A stretch of 64,000 nt of DNA, taken from assembly GCF_009192765.1 (NCBI RefSeq), contig NZ_VOHQ01000001.1, forward strand, positions 372,001 through 436,000, read 5' to 3'. The translations under genes were made by a program, and so were the position numbers. Below, piece after piece: positions 53,719 to 62,598 of this stretch (its first letter is position 1; each line of letters opens with the position of its first letter). The notes beneath the pieces are model-generated. The model saw nothing but the letters and a program-made list of their open reading frames with translations. It did not search any database and was not told the DNA's origin. Source of the stretch: Agriterribacter humi (GTDB taxonomy: Bacteria; Bacteroidota; Bacteroidia; Chitinophagales; Chitinophagaceae).

Positions 53719-54171
53719 ATGAGTACTCCCTTAATTGTAAAAAGCAGCGTCGCTATCAATGCCACTCCTGAAAGGGTTTGGGATGCGTTGATCAATCCTG
53801 AGCAAACGAAAAAATATATGTTTGGCTGCGAAACTGTTTCCGACTGGGAACCCGGAAGTGCCTTATTGTGGAAAGGTAATTACGAAGGCAAAGAAATGGT
53901 TTTTGTAAAAGGTAATATTGTAAACATTGAGCCGGAAAAATTGCTGGCTTATACAACCATGGATCCTAACTCAGAAATTCCCGATATTCCTGAAAATTAT
54001 CTCACAGTAACCTACACACTATCATCACAAAACGAACAAACTGTTTTAACCGTAACCCAGGGCGATTATGCAACAGTGGGTGATGGCGAAAAAAGATACA
54101 GGGAGTCAGCAGACGGTGGCAGCTGGGACCCTATATTGGTTCAAATCAAAAAGCTGTTGGAAACAGAATGA
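53719..54171 (+). CDS. SRPBCC (AHSA1/START-like) domain protein
   Basis: A 150-residue single-domain protein. KSSVAINATPERVWDALINPEQTKKYMFGCETVSDWEPGS is a classic SRPBCC/AHSA1 opening, and the helix near the C-terminus (GSWDPILVQIKKLLE) closes the helix-grip fold. These proteins bind hydrophobic ligands or act as Hsp90 co-factor relatives; no ligand can be assigned. It lies 83 bp upstream of the lyase gene on the same strand. Confidence 0.83.
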   Translation: MSTPLIVKSSVAINATPERVWDALINPEQTKKYMFGCETVSDWEPGSALLWKGNYEGKEMVFVKGNIVNIEPEKLLAYTTMDPNSEIPDIPENYLTVTYTLSSQNEQTVLTVTQGDYATVGDGEKRYRESADGGSWDPILVQIKKLLETE

Positions 54172-54254
54172 TTTGTTTGTAAATACAGGAATCATCCGGG
54201 CTCAATGCATATTTTTTTGCAGGATATCCAATTTGCCTGTCCCAATTTAACCCA

Positions 54255-56402
54255 ATGAAAAAAATAACAGCATTGTTGCCCATTAAATATAAAACATTGT
54301 GGTTTTTGATAGCAGTTTCTCTACACTCTGTCAGCGGCTTCGGCCAATCGTACCTGTTTGATACTATCATGAACAGGGTAAATGCAGATCTCCACATTGT
54401 AAGCTCCATTGCTGGGTTGGATCGTTTAGTAGCCACCCACAGGTCCACGCTTATTAATAATGACAGTGCATGGTCGGATCTTGATTATATTAATGAAAAT
54501 GGCGGACATTTAAGCCGCATAAAGATTTTTGCCATAGCTTATACGGCACCCAAAAGCAGCTATTTTAATGACGGGTCACTGCAATCCGTTATTTTAAAGA
54601 CCTTATCCTACTGGAATGGTCTTAATTATATGGCCAAAAACTGGTGGTACAACGGCATATCATATCCGCAGCTTATTGGACAAATACTGATTATTATGCG
54701 CCATGCAGCAAAGCCATTCCCTCCTTCCCTGGAAATGGATTTGATAAAAAAAATGGTTATCGGAGATCCTTTTAAGTATCATGGCGCAAATAAAACGGAT
54801 ATTGCCCTGCACTTTTTATATCGTGCATGCCTTACACAAAATAAGACATTACTGGATACTGCCGTTGATCAGTCTTTTGCTCCTTTACGATTAAAAAATC
54901 AGCCGGAAGGTTTGCAATATGATTATTCAAACCTGGAGCATGGAAATCAGTTGCAGATATCCAGTTACGGATCGGTTTTTTTATCTGATGTACTCAGGAT
55001 TGCTGCTTATCTTCTGGGAACGCCTTATGCCTTGCAAAACAATAAGCTAAATATACTTTCCGGGTATTACAGGAATACATATTTGCGCACGATCCGGGGG
55101 AGTTTTATTGATTTTAATACAGAAGGGCGCGGCCTCAGCCGCCCGGATATTCTTAAAAAAACAGATGAAATTGTACGCCTGCAAAAAGCCATATTATTAG
55201 ACTCTGTACACAGCGATGCATGGAATGCTGCAATTGCCCGAACCAGGGGGCTGCAACCACCTTCTTATAATGTAACTTCCACCCACACCCATTTTTGGAG
55301 AGGCGATTATGATATTCATCAGCGACCGGCTTATTCATTTAATATACGTACGGTTTCTACACGTACTATAAGAACAGAAAGAGGGAACAATGAAAATATC
55401 CTCGGCAAATTTTTGCCGGATGGCTCTACAAATATTCAACGTCGCGGAAGTGAATATTATAATATAATGCCCCTGTGGGAATGGGATAAATTGCCAGGAG
55501 TTACAAACCGGGATTACGATTCGGATGAAGGCGCAACCATACAAAAAGAATGGGGGATTAAAGGTACTACAAACTTTGCCGGTGGTGTATCCGATAGCGC
55601 ATATGGCGCGACCGCCTATACATTGAATTATGACAGTGTAACTGCTAAGAAGGCGTGGTTCTTTTTTGATGATGAAGTGGTATGCCTCGGTGCAGGTATC
55701 GGCAGTACAATGCCCGAAAACATTACTACTACTATTAACCAGTGCTGGCTGAACGGCAAGGTAACCGTAGCTGAAAGATCGGGCAATGCAACAACATTAC
55801 AAGATAACAGCTCATCGCAATACAACAATCCCCGATGGATACTGCATGACAGCATAGGCTATTTTTTCCCGGCTGGTGGAAATATACAAATAAGCAATGC
55901 CATACAAACAGGCAACTGGCATAAAATAAACCATCGCAATTCAAAAGATGAAATATCAGGTAATGTATTTAAACTCTGGTTTAATCATGGAGCACAGTCT
56001 GCTTCCGGCAGCTATGCCTATATCGTGGTTCCGGGAATTGAAAGTAAAACCAAAATGCAGGCTTATTCTTTGGCGGATATTCATATAATAAGGAACTCAG
56101 ATTCTATCCAGGCGGTCAGGCATTCAAAATTAGATATGCTCCAGTGTGTATTTTACAAAGCATCTGCATTAACCACTTCTGATCTCAGCATTGCAGTTGA
56201 CAAACCCTGCATCGTATATTTGAAACACATAAGTAACAAAAAGGGAACATCCTTATATATTGCAGACCCTACGCAACAATACAACAATATAACAGTTAAA
56301 ATAAAATTACCCGGCACAAAAAAAGTAAAAGAATTAACATGTTTCCTTCCACAGTTGAATTATGCAGGCTCCACTGCTTCGATTATGATTGAAAATGAAT
56401 AG
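54255..56402 (+). CDS. Polysaccharide lyase family 8 (hyaluronate/chondroitin/xanthan lyase-like)
   Basis: A 715-residue secreted enzyme with a signal peptide ending SGFGQ. The (alpha/alpha) toroid comes first (about 30-360), with the substrate-cleft motif NWWYNGISYPQ and the catalytic residues Asn179 (GANKTD), His229 (LEHGNQLQ) and Tyr238 (ISSYG). Their spacing (50 and 9 residues) equals that of Asn, His and Tyr in Streptococcus pneumoniae hyaluronate lyase. A beta-sandwich half follows (GATAYTLNY, KKAWFFFDDEVVCLG). The family cleaves uronic-acid polymers by beta-elimination. Specific substrate cannot be fixed from sequence. Confidence 0.9.
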   Translation: MKKITALLPIKYKTLWFLIAVSLHSVSGFGQSYLFDTIMNRVNADLHIVSSIAGLDRLVATHRSTLINNDSAWSDLDYINENGGHLSRIKIFAIAYTAPKSSYFNDGSLQSVILKTLSYWNGLNYMAKNWWYNGISYPQLIGQILIIMRHAAKPFPPSLEMDLIKKMVIGDPFKYHGANKTDIALHFLYRACLTQNKTLLDTAVDQSFAPLRLKNQPEGLQYDYSNLEHGNQLQISSYGSVFLSDVLRIAAYLLGTPYALQNNKLNILSGYYRNTYLRTIRGSFIDFNTEGRGLSRPDILKKTDEIVRLQKAILLDSVHSDAWNAAIARTRGLQPPSYNVTSTHTHFWRGDYDIHQRPAYSFNIRTVSTRTIRTERGNNENILGKFLPDGSTNIQRRGSEYYNIMPLWEWDKLPGVTNRDYDSDEGATIQKEWGIKGTTNFAGGVSDSAYGATAYTLNYDSVTAKKAWFFFDDEVVCLGAGIGSTMPENITTTINQCWLNGKVTVAERSGNATTLQDNSSSQYNNPRWILHDSIGYFFPAGGNIQISNAIQTGNWHKINHRNSKDEISGNVFKLWFNHGAQSASGSYAYIVVPGIESKTKMQAYSLADIHIIRNSDSIQAVRHSKLDMLQCVFYKASALTTSDLSIAVDKPCIVYLKHISNKKGTSLYIADPTQQYNNITVKIKLPGTKKVKELTCFLPQLNYAGSTASIMIENE

Positions 56403-56470
56403 TCCGGTGTAAATGGATGCAACACAACGCGTTGAAAAATGAAAATACAATCTTTAAACAGGATGGATTT

Positions 56471-57199
56471 CTATGCATTCCATAATTTCCAACTGGCTTC
56501 GGCCTGTGCAATCAGCATATCGTGCCCGTTTTGTATTGCTGCGCCACGCTCCTCTCCTTTTTTCAGGAATAATGTTTTCCCGGGATTATAAATTAAATCG
56601 AAAAGAAAGTGCTGATTTCCTATGGCTTCATAAGGTATATCAGGACACTTTTCTGTATCGGGAAAAGTGCCTGCCGGAGATGCATTAATTATCAGCAAAT
56701 GGCTTTTAACAATATCCGCGTTGAGCGTTTCATAAGTAATTACACCCTGCTTTGCAGTACGGCTTACAAATGTATATCCTATACCCAATTGCTGCAATAC
56801 ATATTCAACTGCCTTCGAAGCGCCGCCGGTGCCAAGTATTAAAGCTTTGGTATGATATGGCTGCAGTTGTTGCAGCAACGATTGTTTAAACCCTGTTGTA
56901 TCCGTATTAAACCCTGTAAGCTTGCCATTTCTTATCCGGATAGAGTTACATGCACCAATCTGCTGAACATCGGGGGATAATTCATGAAGAAAGGGAATAA
57001 CTTTTTCTTTATAAGGAATGGTTACGCACAAGCCGAGCAATAAAGGATTATTTTGCAATACTGCAGGAAGCAATTCAATGTTTTCTATAGGAAAATTCTC
57101 AAACCGGCAGTTCAATTGCTCTTTTTCAAACTTTTGTGTAAAATATTTTTTTGAAAAAGAATGTCCCAGCGGATAACCAATCAATCCATACCATTTCAT
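56471..57199 (-). CDS. aroE: Shikimate dehydrogenase
   Basis: A 242-residue NADP-linked enzyme, somewhat shorter than E. coli AroE. It opens WYGLIGYPLGHSFSKKYF; the catalytic Lys64 lies in TIPYKEKV and Asp100 in FNTDTTGF; the nucleotide-binding motif is ILGTGGASKAVEYVL and the end is IQNGHDMLIAQAEASW. It reduces 3-dehydroshikimate in aromatic amino acid synthesis. Its start overlaps the stop of the phosphosulfolactate synthase gene by 4 bp. Confidence 0.93.
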   Translation of the reverse strand: MKWYGLIGYPLGHSFSKKYFTQKFEKEQLNCRFENFPIENIELLPAVLQNNPLLLGLCVTIPYKEKVIPFLHELSPDVQQIGACNSIRIRNGKLTGFNTDTTGFKQSLLQQLQPYHTKALILGTGGASKAVEYVLQQLGIGYTFVSRTAKQGVITYETLNADIVKSHLLIINASPAGTFPDTEKCPDIPYEAIGNQHFLFDLIYNPGKTLFLKKGEERGAAIQNGHDMLIAQAEASWKLWNA

Positions 57200-57969
57200 T
57201 CCACATCATCTTTATTTAAAAACAAATGAAAAGTATCTCCCCGCAACCCAACACGCATTGATTCAAGCGGTATTACTTCTGAAGGAGCTATATTCCCCAG
57301 GTTAGCATTACAACCCAACAACTCAATAAAGTATAATTGCTGTGCTTTTTGCGGGGCTTCCCAAATAATTTTTTCTTCCGGTATTTGTGTCAGTATTTCC
57401 TGTACAAGGCCTTCCCGCACTTCGCCCGTACCCCTGTAAATACCTACATTTCCAGCCTCCCGTGCTTCAGCAATTACATAAGTTGAACCTGCATTCAGCT
57501 CTGTCTTCATTAATTCAATCCATTTATACGGAGGAATAATATGTTCCGCATCCTTGCTTCCCACTTCACTAAACACAACACCATATTTGGTGAGTTTTTC
57601 AATATAGCCGCATTTTTCGGCATGCGGGATCGTAATGGAGCCATCGCTCACCTCCATATAAGAGATGTTGTATTCTTTGAGGGTATTGATGTAATCCTGG
57701 AACTGGTTGCGAATCAAAAAAGCTTCAAACAAGGTACCCCCAAAATATACAGGCAAATCGTACGACTGGTATACTTCAATTTTTTCTCGGAGTTGAGGCG
57801 TAACAAATGAGGTTCCAAAACCCAGCTTAACAATATCAACATAAGGATGAGCAACACTTAAAAAATTTTTTGACTCTTCAATACTTAAGCCTTTGTCCAT
57901 TACCATTGTGATACCTGAACGACGCGGTTTACTTTTTCGTTCGGGTATCTGACTTAAATTAAAATTCAT
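57196..57969 (-). CDS. comA: Phosphosulfolactate synthase (ComA family)
   Basis: A 257-residue TIM-barrel protein. The N-terminus KPRRSGITMVMDKGLSIEES, then YVDIVKLGFGTSFVT, PVYFGGTLFEAFL, MEVSDGSITIPHAEK and VIAEAREAGNVGIYRGTGEVRE are the conserved blocks of ComA, which adds sulfite to phosphoenolpyruvate to give phosphosulfolactate. In archaea this starts coenzyme M synthesis; in Bacteroidota a link to sulfonate-containing lipids or other sulfonates is possible but not shown. It is co-transcribed with aroE, with a promoter just upstream. It is unrelated to the competence regulator ComA. Confidence 0.88.
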   Translation of the reverse strand: MNFNLSQIPERKSKPRRSGITMVMDKGLSIEESKNFLSVAHPYVDIVKLGFGTSFVTPQLREKIEVYQSYDLPVYFGGTLFEAFLIRNQFQDYINTLKEYNISYMEVSDGSITIPHAEKCGYIEKLTKYGVVFSEVGSKDAEHIIPPYKWIELMKTELNAGSTYVIAEAREAGNVGIYRGTGEVREGLVQEILTQIPEEKIIWEAPQKAQQLYFIELLGCNANLGNIAPSEVIPLESMRVGLRGDTFHLFLNKDDVE

Positions 57970-57996
57970 GAAAGATGAGATGTTTTAAAGAATGCG

Positions 57997-58004
57997 CAAA
58001 AATA
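57997..58004 (-). promoter_or_regulatory. Candidate -7 promoter box for comA-aroE
   Basis: The minus strand reads TATTTTTG (plus-strand CAAAAATA), an exact TAnnTTTG match about 28 bp before the comA ATG. A -33 TTG was not found. Confidence 0.45.
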
Positions 58005-58043
58005 AGGAAGATTCTGCTTCCTTATGCATGTATATATTCCACC

Positions 58044-59465
58044 TCAGAAAGAACGTTTTCTTTTGTAATAGGCGATAAGATCAACTACCTGCTGGTTTTG
58101 AAGTATAATGGGATTCAACTCTATAAACTTCTTAAGTAGTCGTGGCGCCTGTTCCATAGCAGTTTGCAGAAGCAACAGCCCTTCTTTACTTTTCCCCATT
58201 GCAAACAAAACAGCGCTTTTGTAAAACAGGAACAAAGGTTTATCCCCGGCAACCTGCTGCGCATTGTCAACCTGTTCTATCGCTTCGTCCAGGAAATCTT
58301 CTTTGTATAAACACCGTATAAGCGCTTCCCACCCGCCAATTCCACGGGGCTTCGCCTTTACAACATTGGAAAAGTGTATAATCGCATCCTTTATATTACC
58401 AAGTTCCATCAAACATTCGCCCATAGCTAAATTATATTCGGGTTGCATGCGATGTATGCGCATAGCCGACTCCAGGTATTGCACCGCTTTATTCAACGAC
58501 ATCTCATTAATATAGGTACATGCAATTTTATAATACAACTTACTGTCATCGCTATTGAGATGCGAAGCTTTTTTATAATAGAACCTTGCCTGTGCATACT
58601 GCTTAAGCCTGTCGTAACAATGGCCAATTGCTTCGTAAATCACATCTTCCGGCCGCGCAAGTTCAATTACCTTTTCCAACGATTCAATAGCATCGCGATA
58701 CTTTCTTAACCTGATGTATGCATCAGCCATATTTCTGTATGCATAATCAAACTTTTCGTTGATTACAAGGGCATACTTATACGCGTCAATTGATTTTTCA
58801 AATAATTTCAGGCCCTGGTAAGCCGCGCCAAGATTAAACCATGCCAGTTCATTATAAGGGAATTCATTAATAATATGCTGATGTAAACGGATGCTTTCTT
58901 CGCTCCTGCCCGTAAAATCTGTCCAGAAACATATTTTATACAACGCTTCTTCATTATTGGGCTCGTATTCCAATATATGTACCAGGCAGTCAAATACTTT
59001 GTCGAATTCTTCGTAATCATCATATACATCTGCCAGTTCAAACAACAGGTTTATCCGGTTCTCACCTTCAAACGAGTGGATAGCTTCTTCCAAAAGCCCA
59101 ACAGCCTTTTCATGCTGGTCTAACGCGAGAAAAACATCGGTTTTAAGAATGTAAATATCAATATCGGAGCTATCGAGTATCTCAGCCCTTTCTAATATTT
59201 CAAGGGCTTCATTGTATTTCCGGGTAACGATGAGCAAATCGGCTTTTTTAACCATTAAAGATGCAGAATAAGGAAATTGTCCAACTCCCAGCTCAACGGC
59301 TTCAAGCGCCCGGGCGATTTCATCTTTATCATCAAAATAATCTATAATTTTTTCAAAAGACTCTTCTTCCAGGAAGCCATGGCTTTGACCCGCGCGGAGA
59401 TTTTCAAATTGCCTTAGTAAATCTCTCATCTCATCTCTGTCGTTTCGATAAGGATTGTCCTGCAT
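58044..59465 (-). CDS. Tetratricopeptide-repeat protein, long
   Basis: A 473-residue cytoplasmic protein made almost wholly of TPR units (about 11). Examples: AWFNLGAAYQGLKLFEKSIDAYKYALVINEKFDYAYRNMADAYIRLRKYRDAIESLEKVIEL and LYYKIACTYINEMSLNKAVQYLESAMRIH. No signal peptide and no enzymatic domain. Such proteins act as scaffolds; the partner is unknown. Its orientation matches comA-aroE downstream (74-bp gap), but that pair seems to have its own promoter. Confidence 0.85.
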   Translation of the reverse strand: MQDNPYRNDRDEMRDLLRQFENLRAGQSHGFLEEESFEKIIDYFDDKDEIARALEAVELGVGQFPYSASLMVKKADLLIVTRKYNEALEILERAEILDSSDIDIYILKTDVFLALDQHEKAVGLLEEAIHSFEGENRINLLFELADVYDDYEEFDKVFDCLVHILEYEPNNEEALYKICFWTDFTGRSEESIRLHQHIINEFPYNELAWFNLGAAYQGLKLFEKSIDAYKYALVINEKFDYAYRNMADAYIRLRKYRDAIESLEKVIELARPEDVIYEAIGHCYDRLKQYAQARFYYKKASHLNSDDSKLYYKIACTYINEMSLNKAVQYLESAMRIHRMQPEYNLAMGECLMELGNIKDAIIHFSNVVKAKPRGIGGWEALIRCLYKEDFLDEAIEQVDNAQQVAGDKPLFLFYKSAVLFAMGKSKEGLLLLQTAMEQAPRLLKKFIELNPIILQNQQVVDLIAYYKRKRSF

Positions 59466-59573
59466 TGTTGTGTAAGTTAGTGAAAGTTAAGCCTTTATTC
59501 AGAAAAAATCTTTTTTTGTAACTTTTTTATCAGATAAACGTTAAATAACATGTAAAATTTATGATGAATGGTA

Positions 59574-59605
59574 TTGGAAATACTGAATATAAATCATTAT
59601 TTTTG
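59574..59605 (+). promoter_or_regulatory. Candidate promoter giving a near-leaderless transcript
   Basis: TTG at 59574-59576, a 21-bp spacer, and TATTTTTG at 59598-59605 match the Bacteroidota consensus. The next gene's ATG is at 59613, just seven bases later, so the mRNA would have almost no leader. Confidence 0.55.
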
Positions 59606-59612
59606 CTGAACA

Positions 59613-60005
59613 ATGAAATCAAACAAAAACATACATTCAAGGATTGTTAAAAATAGCCTGATATTGGTGGCTATGTTTGCAATTGCGCAGTATGTATTTG
59701 CGGTGAGTGGAATCAGGTTGAGTTCAGGAGAAAAAGATAAAAATAAAGAAGCACATCGTTCGTCCGGTGTATTTTCTGATCTGAAATCTACCATTACCTT
59801 TTCAATAAAAGATAATTATACTTTTAACGATAAAAATTGGAAAACAGCAAATTACAAATCGTCTTCCGAGCAAACCAAATTACCAAATTCCATTATTTCG
59901 TATAAAAAAGGCAATATGGTATACATATTACCCTATAAGCCGCAAGGTGGCCTTAAATTACCTGATTTTATTCGCATGAAACCTTGTGAATCGTTGTCAC
60001 GTTAA
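59613..60005 (+). CDS. Small secreted or membrane-anchored protein, unknown
   Basis: A 130-residue protein with a basic N-terminus and hydrophobic segment (NSLILVAMFAIAQYVFAVSG) that is either a signal peptide or an anchor. The rest is polar and lysine-rich, with no motif that I recognise. The well-placed promoter and normal codon pattern argue that it is a real gene. About 280 bp with no feature follow. Confidence 0.55.
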   Translation: MKSNKNIHSRIVKNSLILVAMFAIAQYVFAVSGIRLSSGEKDKNKEAHRSSGVFSDLKSTITFSIKDNYTFNDKNWKTANYKSSSEQTKLPNSIISYKKGNMVYILPYKPQGGLKLPDFIRMKPCESLSR

Positions 60006-60289
60006 CCATTCACTATTGCTTTTTTATATATCCCCACTGTTTCTTCAGCGTTTTTCCAATAGTCTTTCATTAGTTTTTATATGTAGTCATTGAAGGTGGG
60101 TATACTTATTCCAATGATATTTCATAATCCAGGGACATAACCTGGCGTGGTGTTGGCATTGCTCCTAACCCTTTTGCCATTGTGTTTTATTGAATCAGGT
60201 GAATGCGCTTTTAATTTGAATGATTGCTGTTTAAATGTTGAAAATAAGATATTATGAATATATTAGCGGAAATGTAAACCAGCTTGGAT

Positions 60290-61666
60290 ATGAAAAATGT
60301 ATTTTTTTTCTCTGTATCTCTTCTTCTCTGTTTTAGCTCGCTTTCTGTTAACGCACAACAAACCAAATGGACAAAACTCTTTGACGGCAAAACACTTCAG
60401 GGTTGGAAACAGCTTGGCGGCAGTGCAAAGTATTCCGTTGAAAATGGCGTTATTGCAGGCGCAACTGTGGCATCTACGCCTAATAGTTTTCTAGTAACTG
60501 AAAAAGAATATGGCGATTTTATTTTAGAACTGGAAGTACTGATCCCGGATACGGTTACCAATTCCGGCATACAGATCAGGAGTCATTTTGACCCTGCCGC
60601 TAATGACGGAAAGGGCAGGGTATTTGGTTACCAGTATGAGCTTGATGCTTCCGCGCGGGCATGGACAGCCGGAATATATGATGAAGGCAGGCGGGGTTGG
60701 CTATATCCCCTGGATCTGAACCACGAGGCTCAAAAAGCATACAAACGGGGAAAATTTAATAAAGTAAAAGTAGAGTGCATTGGAAATACGATCAAAACAT
60801 GGATCAATGGCGTACCCGCCAGTTACCTGGTAGACGATGCCGATGCCAGTGGGTTTATCGCCTTGCAGGTGCATAGCATTGGTAATAAACCCGAAGATGC
60901 CGGGAAAAAAATCCAGTGGAAAAACATCCGCATCCAAACCGGTGATCTTTCACCGGCACCCTTCCCTTCCACCGTTTTTGTAGTGAACAATGAACACAAT
61001 ACATTAACTGCATTCGAAAAAAGAAATGGGTGGAAGTTATTATTCGATGGTGTAAGTTCCAACGGATGGAGGGGCGCCAAAATAATGAGCTTCCCGGAAA
61101 AAGGATGGAAAATTGCAGACGGTAATATTACAGTACTATCTTCAAAAGGACAAGAATCTGCTAATGGCGGCGATATTGTAACTACAGATTTATATAGTGC
61201 TTTTGATTTTTCTTTTGAATTCAGACTTTCCTTTGGTGGAAACAGCGGAGTGAAATATTTTGTTACGCTTTCCGAAAATAATGTGGGTTCGGCACTTGGT
61301 TTAGAATACCAGGTGCTTGATGATAAAAATCATCCTGATGCCAAAATGGGTATAGCAGGTAACAGAACGCTTTCGTCCTTATATGATTTGATTCCCGCCA
61401 AAAAAACCGATCGTTTTGTGAAGCCCATAGGAGAATGGAATAAAGGAAGGATAATTGTATACCCTAATAATCATGTAGAACATTACCTGAACGGCGTAAA
61501 AGTATTGGAGTACGAAAGGGGATCACAGGCTTTTCGCGAACTGGTAGCCGGCAGTAAATTTAAAAACCGTCCTAATTTCGGTGAGGGAAAAGAAGGAAGG
61601 TTGTTATTGCAGGATCATGGCGATGAAGTAAGTTTCAGAAGCCTGAAGATCAGGGTATTAAAATAG
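60290..61666 (+). CDS. Secreted double DUF1080 (3-keto-disaccharide hydrolase-like) protein
   Basis: A 458-residue protein with a signal peptide ending SVNAQ. It contains two DUF1080 beta-sandwich domains. The first (about 25-215) shows WTKLFDGKTLQGWKQLGGSAKYSVENGVI and NSGIQIRSHF. The second (about 245-458) shows WKLLFDGVSSNGWRG, WKIADGNITVL, GGNSGVKYFV and a C-terminal HGDEVSFRSLKIRVL. The family has a concanavalin-like fold and acts on carbohydrates in the periplasm or outside. ATG 60290 is preferred to a TTG two codons before. It fits the nearby set of secreted glycan enzymes. Confidence 0.85.
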   Translation: MKNVFFFSVSLLLCFSSLSVNAQQTKWTKLFDGKTLQGWKQLGGSAKYSVENGVIAGATVASTPNSFLVTEKEYGDFILELEVLIPDTVTNSGIQIRSHFDPAANDGKGRVFGYQYELDASARAWTAGIYDEGRRGWLYPLDLNHEAQKAYKRGKFNKVKVECIGNTIKTWINGVPASYLVDDADASGFIALQVHSIGNKPEDAGKKIQWKNIRIQTGDLSPAPFPSTVFVVNNEHNTLTAFEKRNGWKLLFDGVSSNGWRGAKIMSFPEKGWKIADGNITVLSSKGQESANGGDIVTTDLYSAFDFSFEFRLSFGGNSGVKYFVTLSENNVGSALGLEYQVLDDKNHPDAKMGIAGNRTLSSLYDLIPAKKTDRFVKPIGEWNKGRIIVYPNNHVEHYLNGVKVLEYERGSQAFRELVAGSKFKNRPNFGEGKEGRLLLQDHGDEVSFRSLKIRVLK

Positions 61667-61776
61667 CTTTTGTCCAGCCATGATCAGGTATTGCCTTGAT
61701 GACCGCTGGCGAGTGGTTGGTTACAGCATTTGAATGCACCGATCTGCCAATGGCAGCAACTGATAACTGATCAAAG

Positions 61777-61807
61777 AAGCTTTTGAATTCAATCAGAAGC
61801 TTTTTTT
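61777..61807 (+). terminator. Intrinsic terminator after the DUF1080 gene
   Basis: AAGCTTTTGA (61777-61786) pairs with TCAGAAGCTT (61793-61802) with one G-U pair, followed by TTTTT. It overlaps the last codons of the convergent Pr6Pr gene. Confidence 0.65.
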
Positions 61808-62427
61808 GAAAGCTTACCAATACCTACCAGCAATACTGAAAAAAACAAAAATGCAATCAGCACAATGCCGCAGTTTAAAAACACCTTTCCATATCCCAGT
61901 TTAGTGACGTTTACAAAAGGATAAGGATAATAGCCTGCCACGGCTCCCCTCAACAGGATGATGATCAAATAGCATAACGGAAAGATCAGCCAGGGCAAAA
62001 TCTGTTGCCATCGCAATGTTAATTTAGGTACAAATAAAAACCAGAACAATATAAAATAGGCAGGCATAACACTGTGCAGCAATTCATCAACAATCATTTG
62101 TAAACCTTGCGGCTCCCACAATGGACGTAAAATAAGCTGGTATACTATTCCCACCACAGCTATATACACAGCAACTGCACTTAATACGCCGGGACGCGAA
62201 AAAAAATTTCCTTTTTCAGAGCCGGGCTTAAATGCAAATACTGTAAAGCAAATTGCTACCAATATATTACAGAGTATAGTGAAGAAGGTAAAAAAACGTA
62301 AAAGGGTTTCGGGAACGGAAACGGTTCTGTTCACTATGATCAGGTATAATTGAAGGATCACTGCTGACCAGGCTACTATGGCACCAGTCGCTGAAAAAAA
62401 GCGAATTCCTGACGGCTTTGTATTCAT
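61789..62427 (-). CDS. Pr6Pr-family integral membrane protein
   Basis: A 212-residue protein with six hydrophobic segments. WSAVILQLYLIIVNRTVSVPETLLRFFTFFTILCNILVAI and the later PLCYLIIILLRGAVAGYYPYPFVNV match the Pr6Pr (six-helix membrane protein, FAR-17a/AIG1-like) pattern. Function is not established. Its 3' end overlaps the terminator of the convergent DUF1080 gene. Confidence 0.78.
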   Translation of the reverse strand: MNTKPSGIRFFSATGAIVAWSAVILQLYLIIVNRTVSVPETLLRFFTFFTILCNILVAICFTVFAFKPGSEKGNFFSRPGVLSAVAVYIAVVGIVYQLILRPLWEPQGLQMIVDELLHSVMPAYFILFWFLFVPKLTLRWQQILPWLIFPLCYLIIILLRGAVAGYYPYPFVNVTKLGYGKVFLNCGIVLIAFLFFSVLLVGIGKLSKKASD

Positions 62428-62598
62428 TCTGGAATTTTTTATTGTTGAATTGACTAACCCGCAATTCCAAAGACATTTAATAAAAATAGGTTTTCCGGCA
62501 GAAAGTTTTCTATTTATTCTATTCCTTTCGGCAGTAAGAAAGAAAATCCTAAATTGTAGCTACTATTATCTGTATAAAGTACCTTTTCATTTTATATC

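Noticed and set aside
57196-57969. Competence regulator ComA
   Set aside because: The sequence is a TIM-barrel phosphosulfolactate synthase; the shared symbol is a coincidence of naming.
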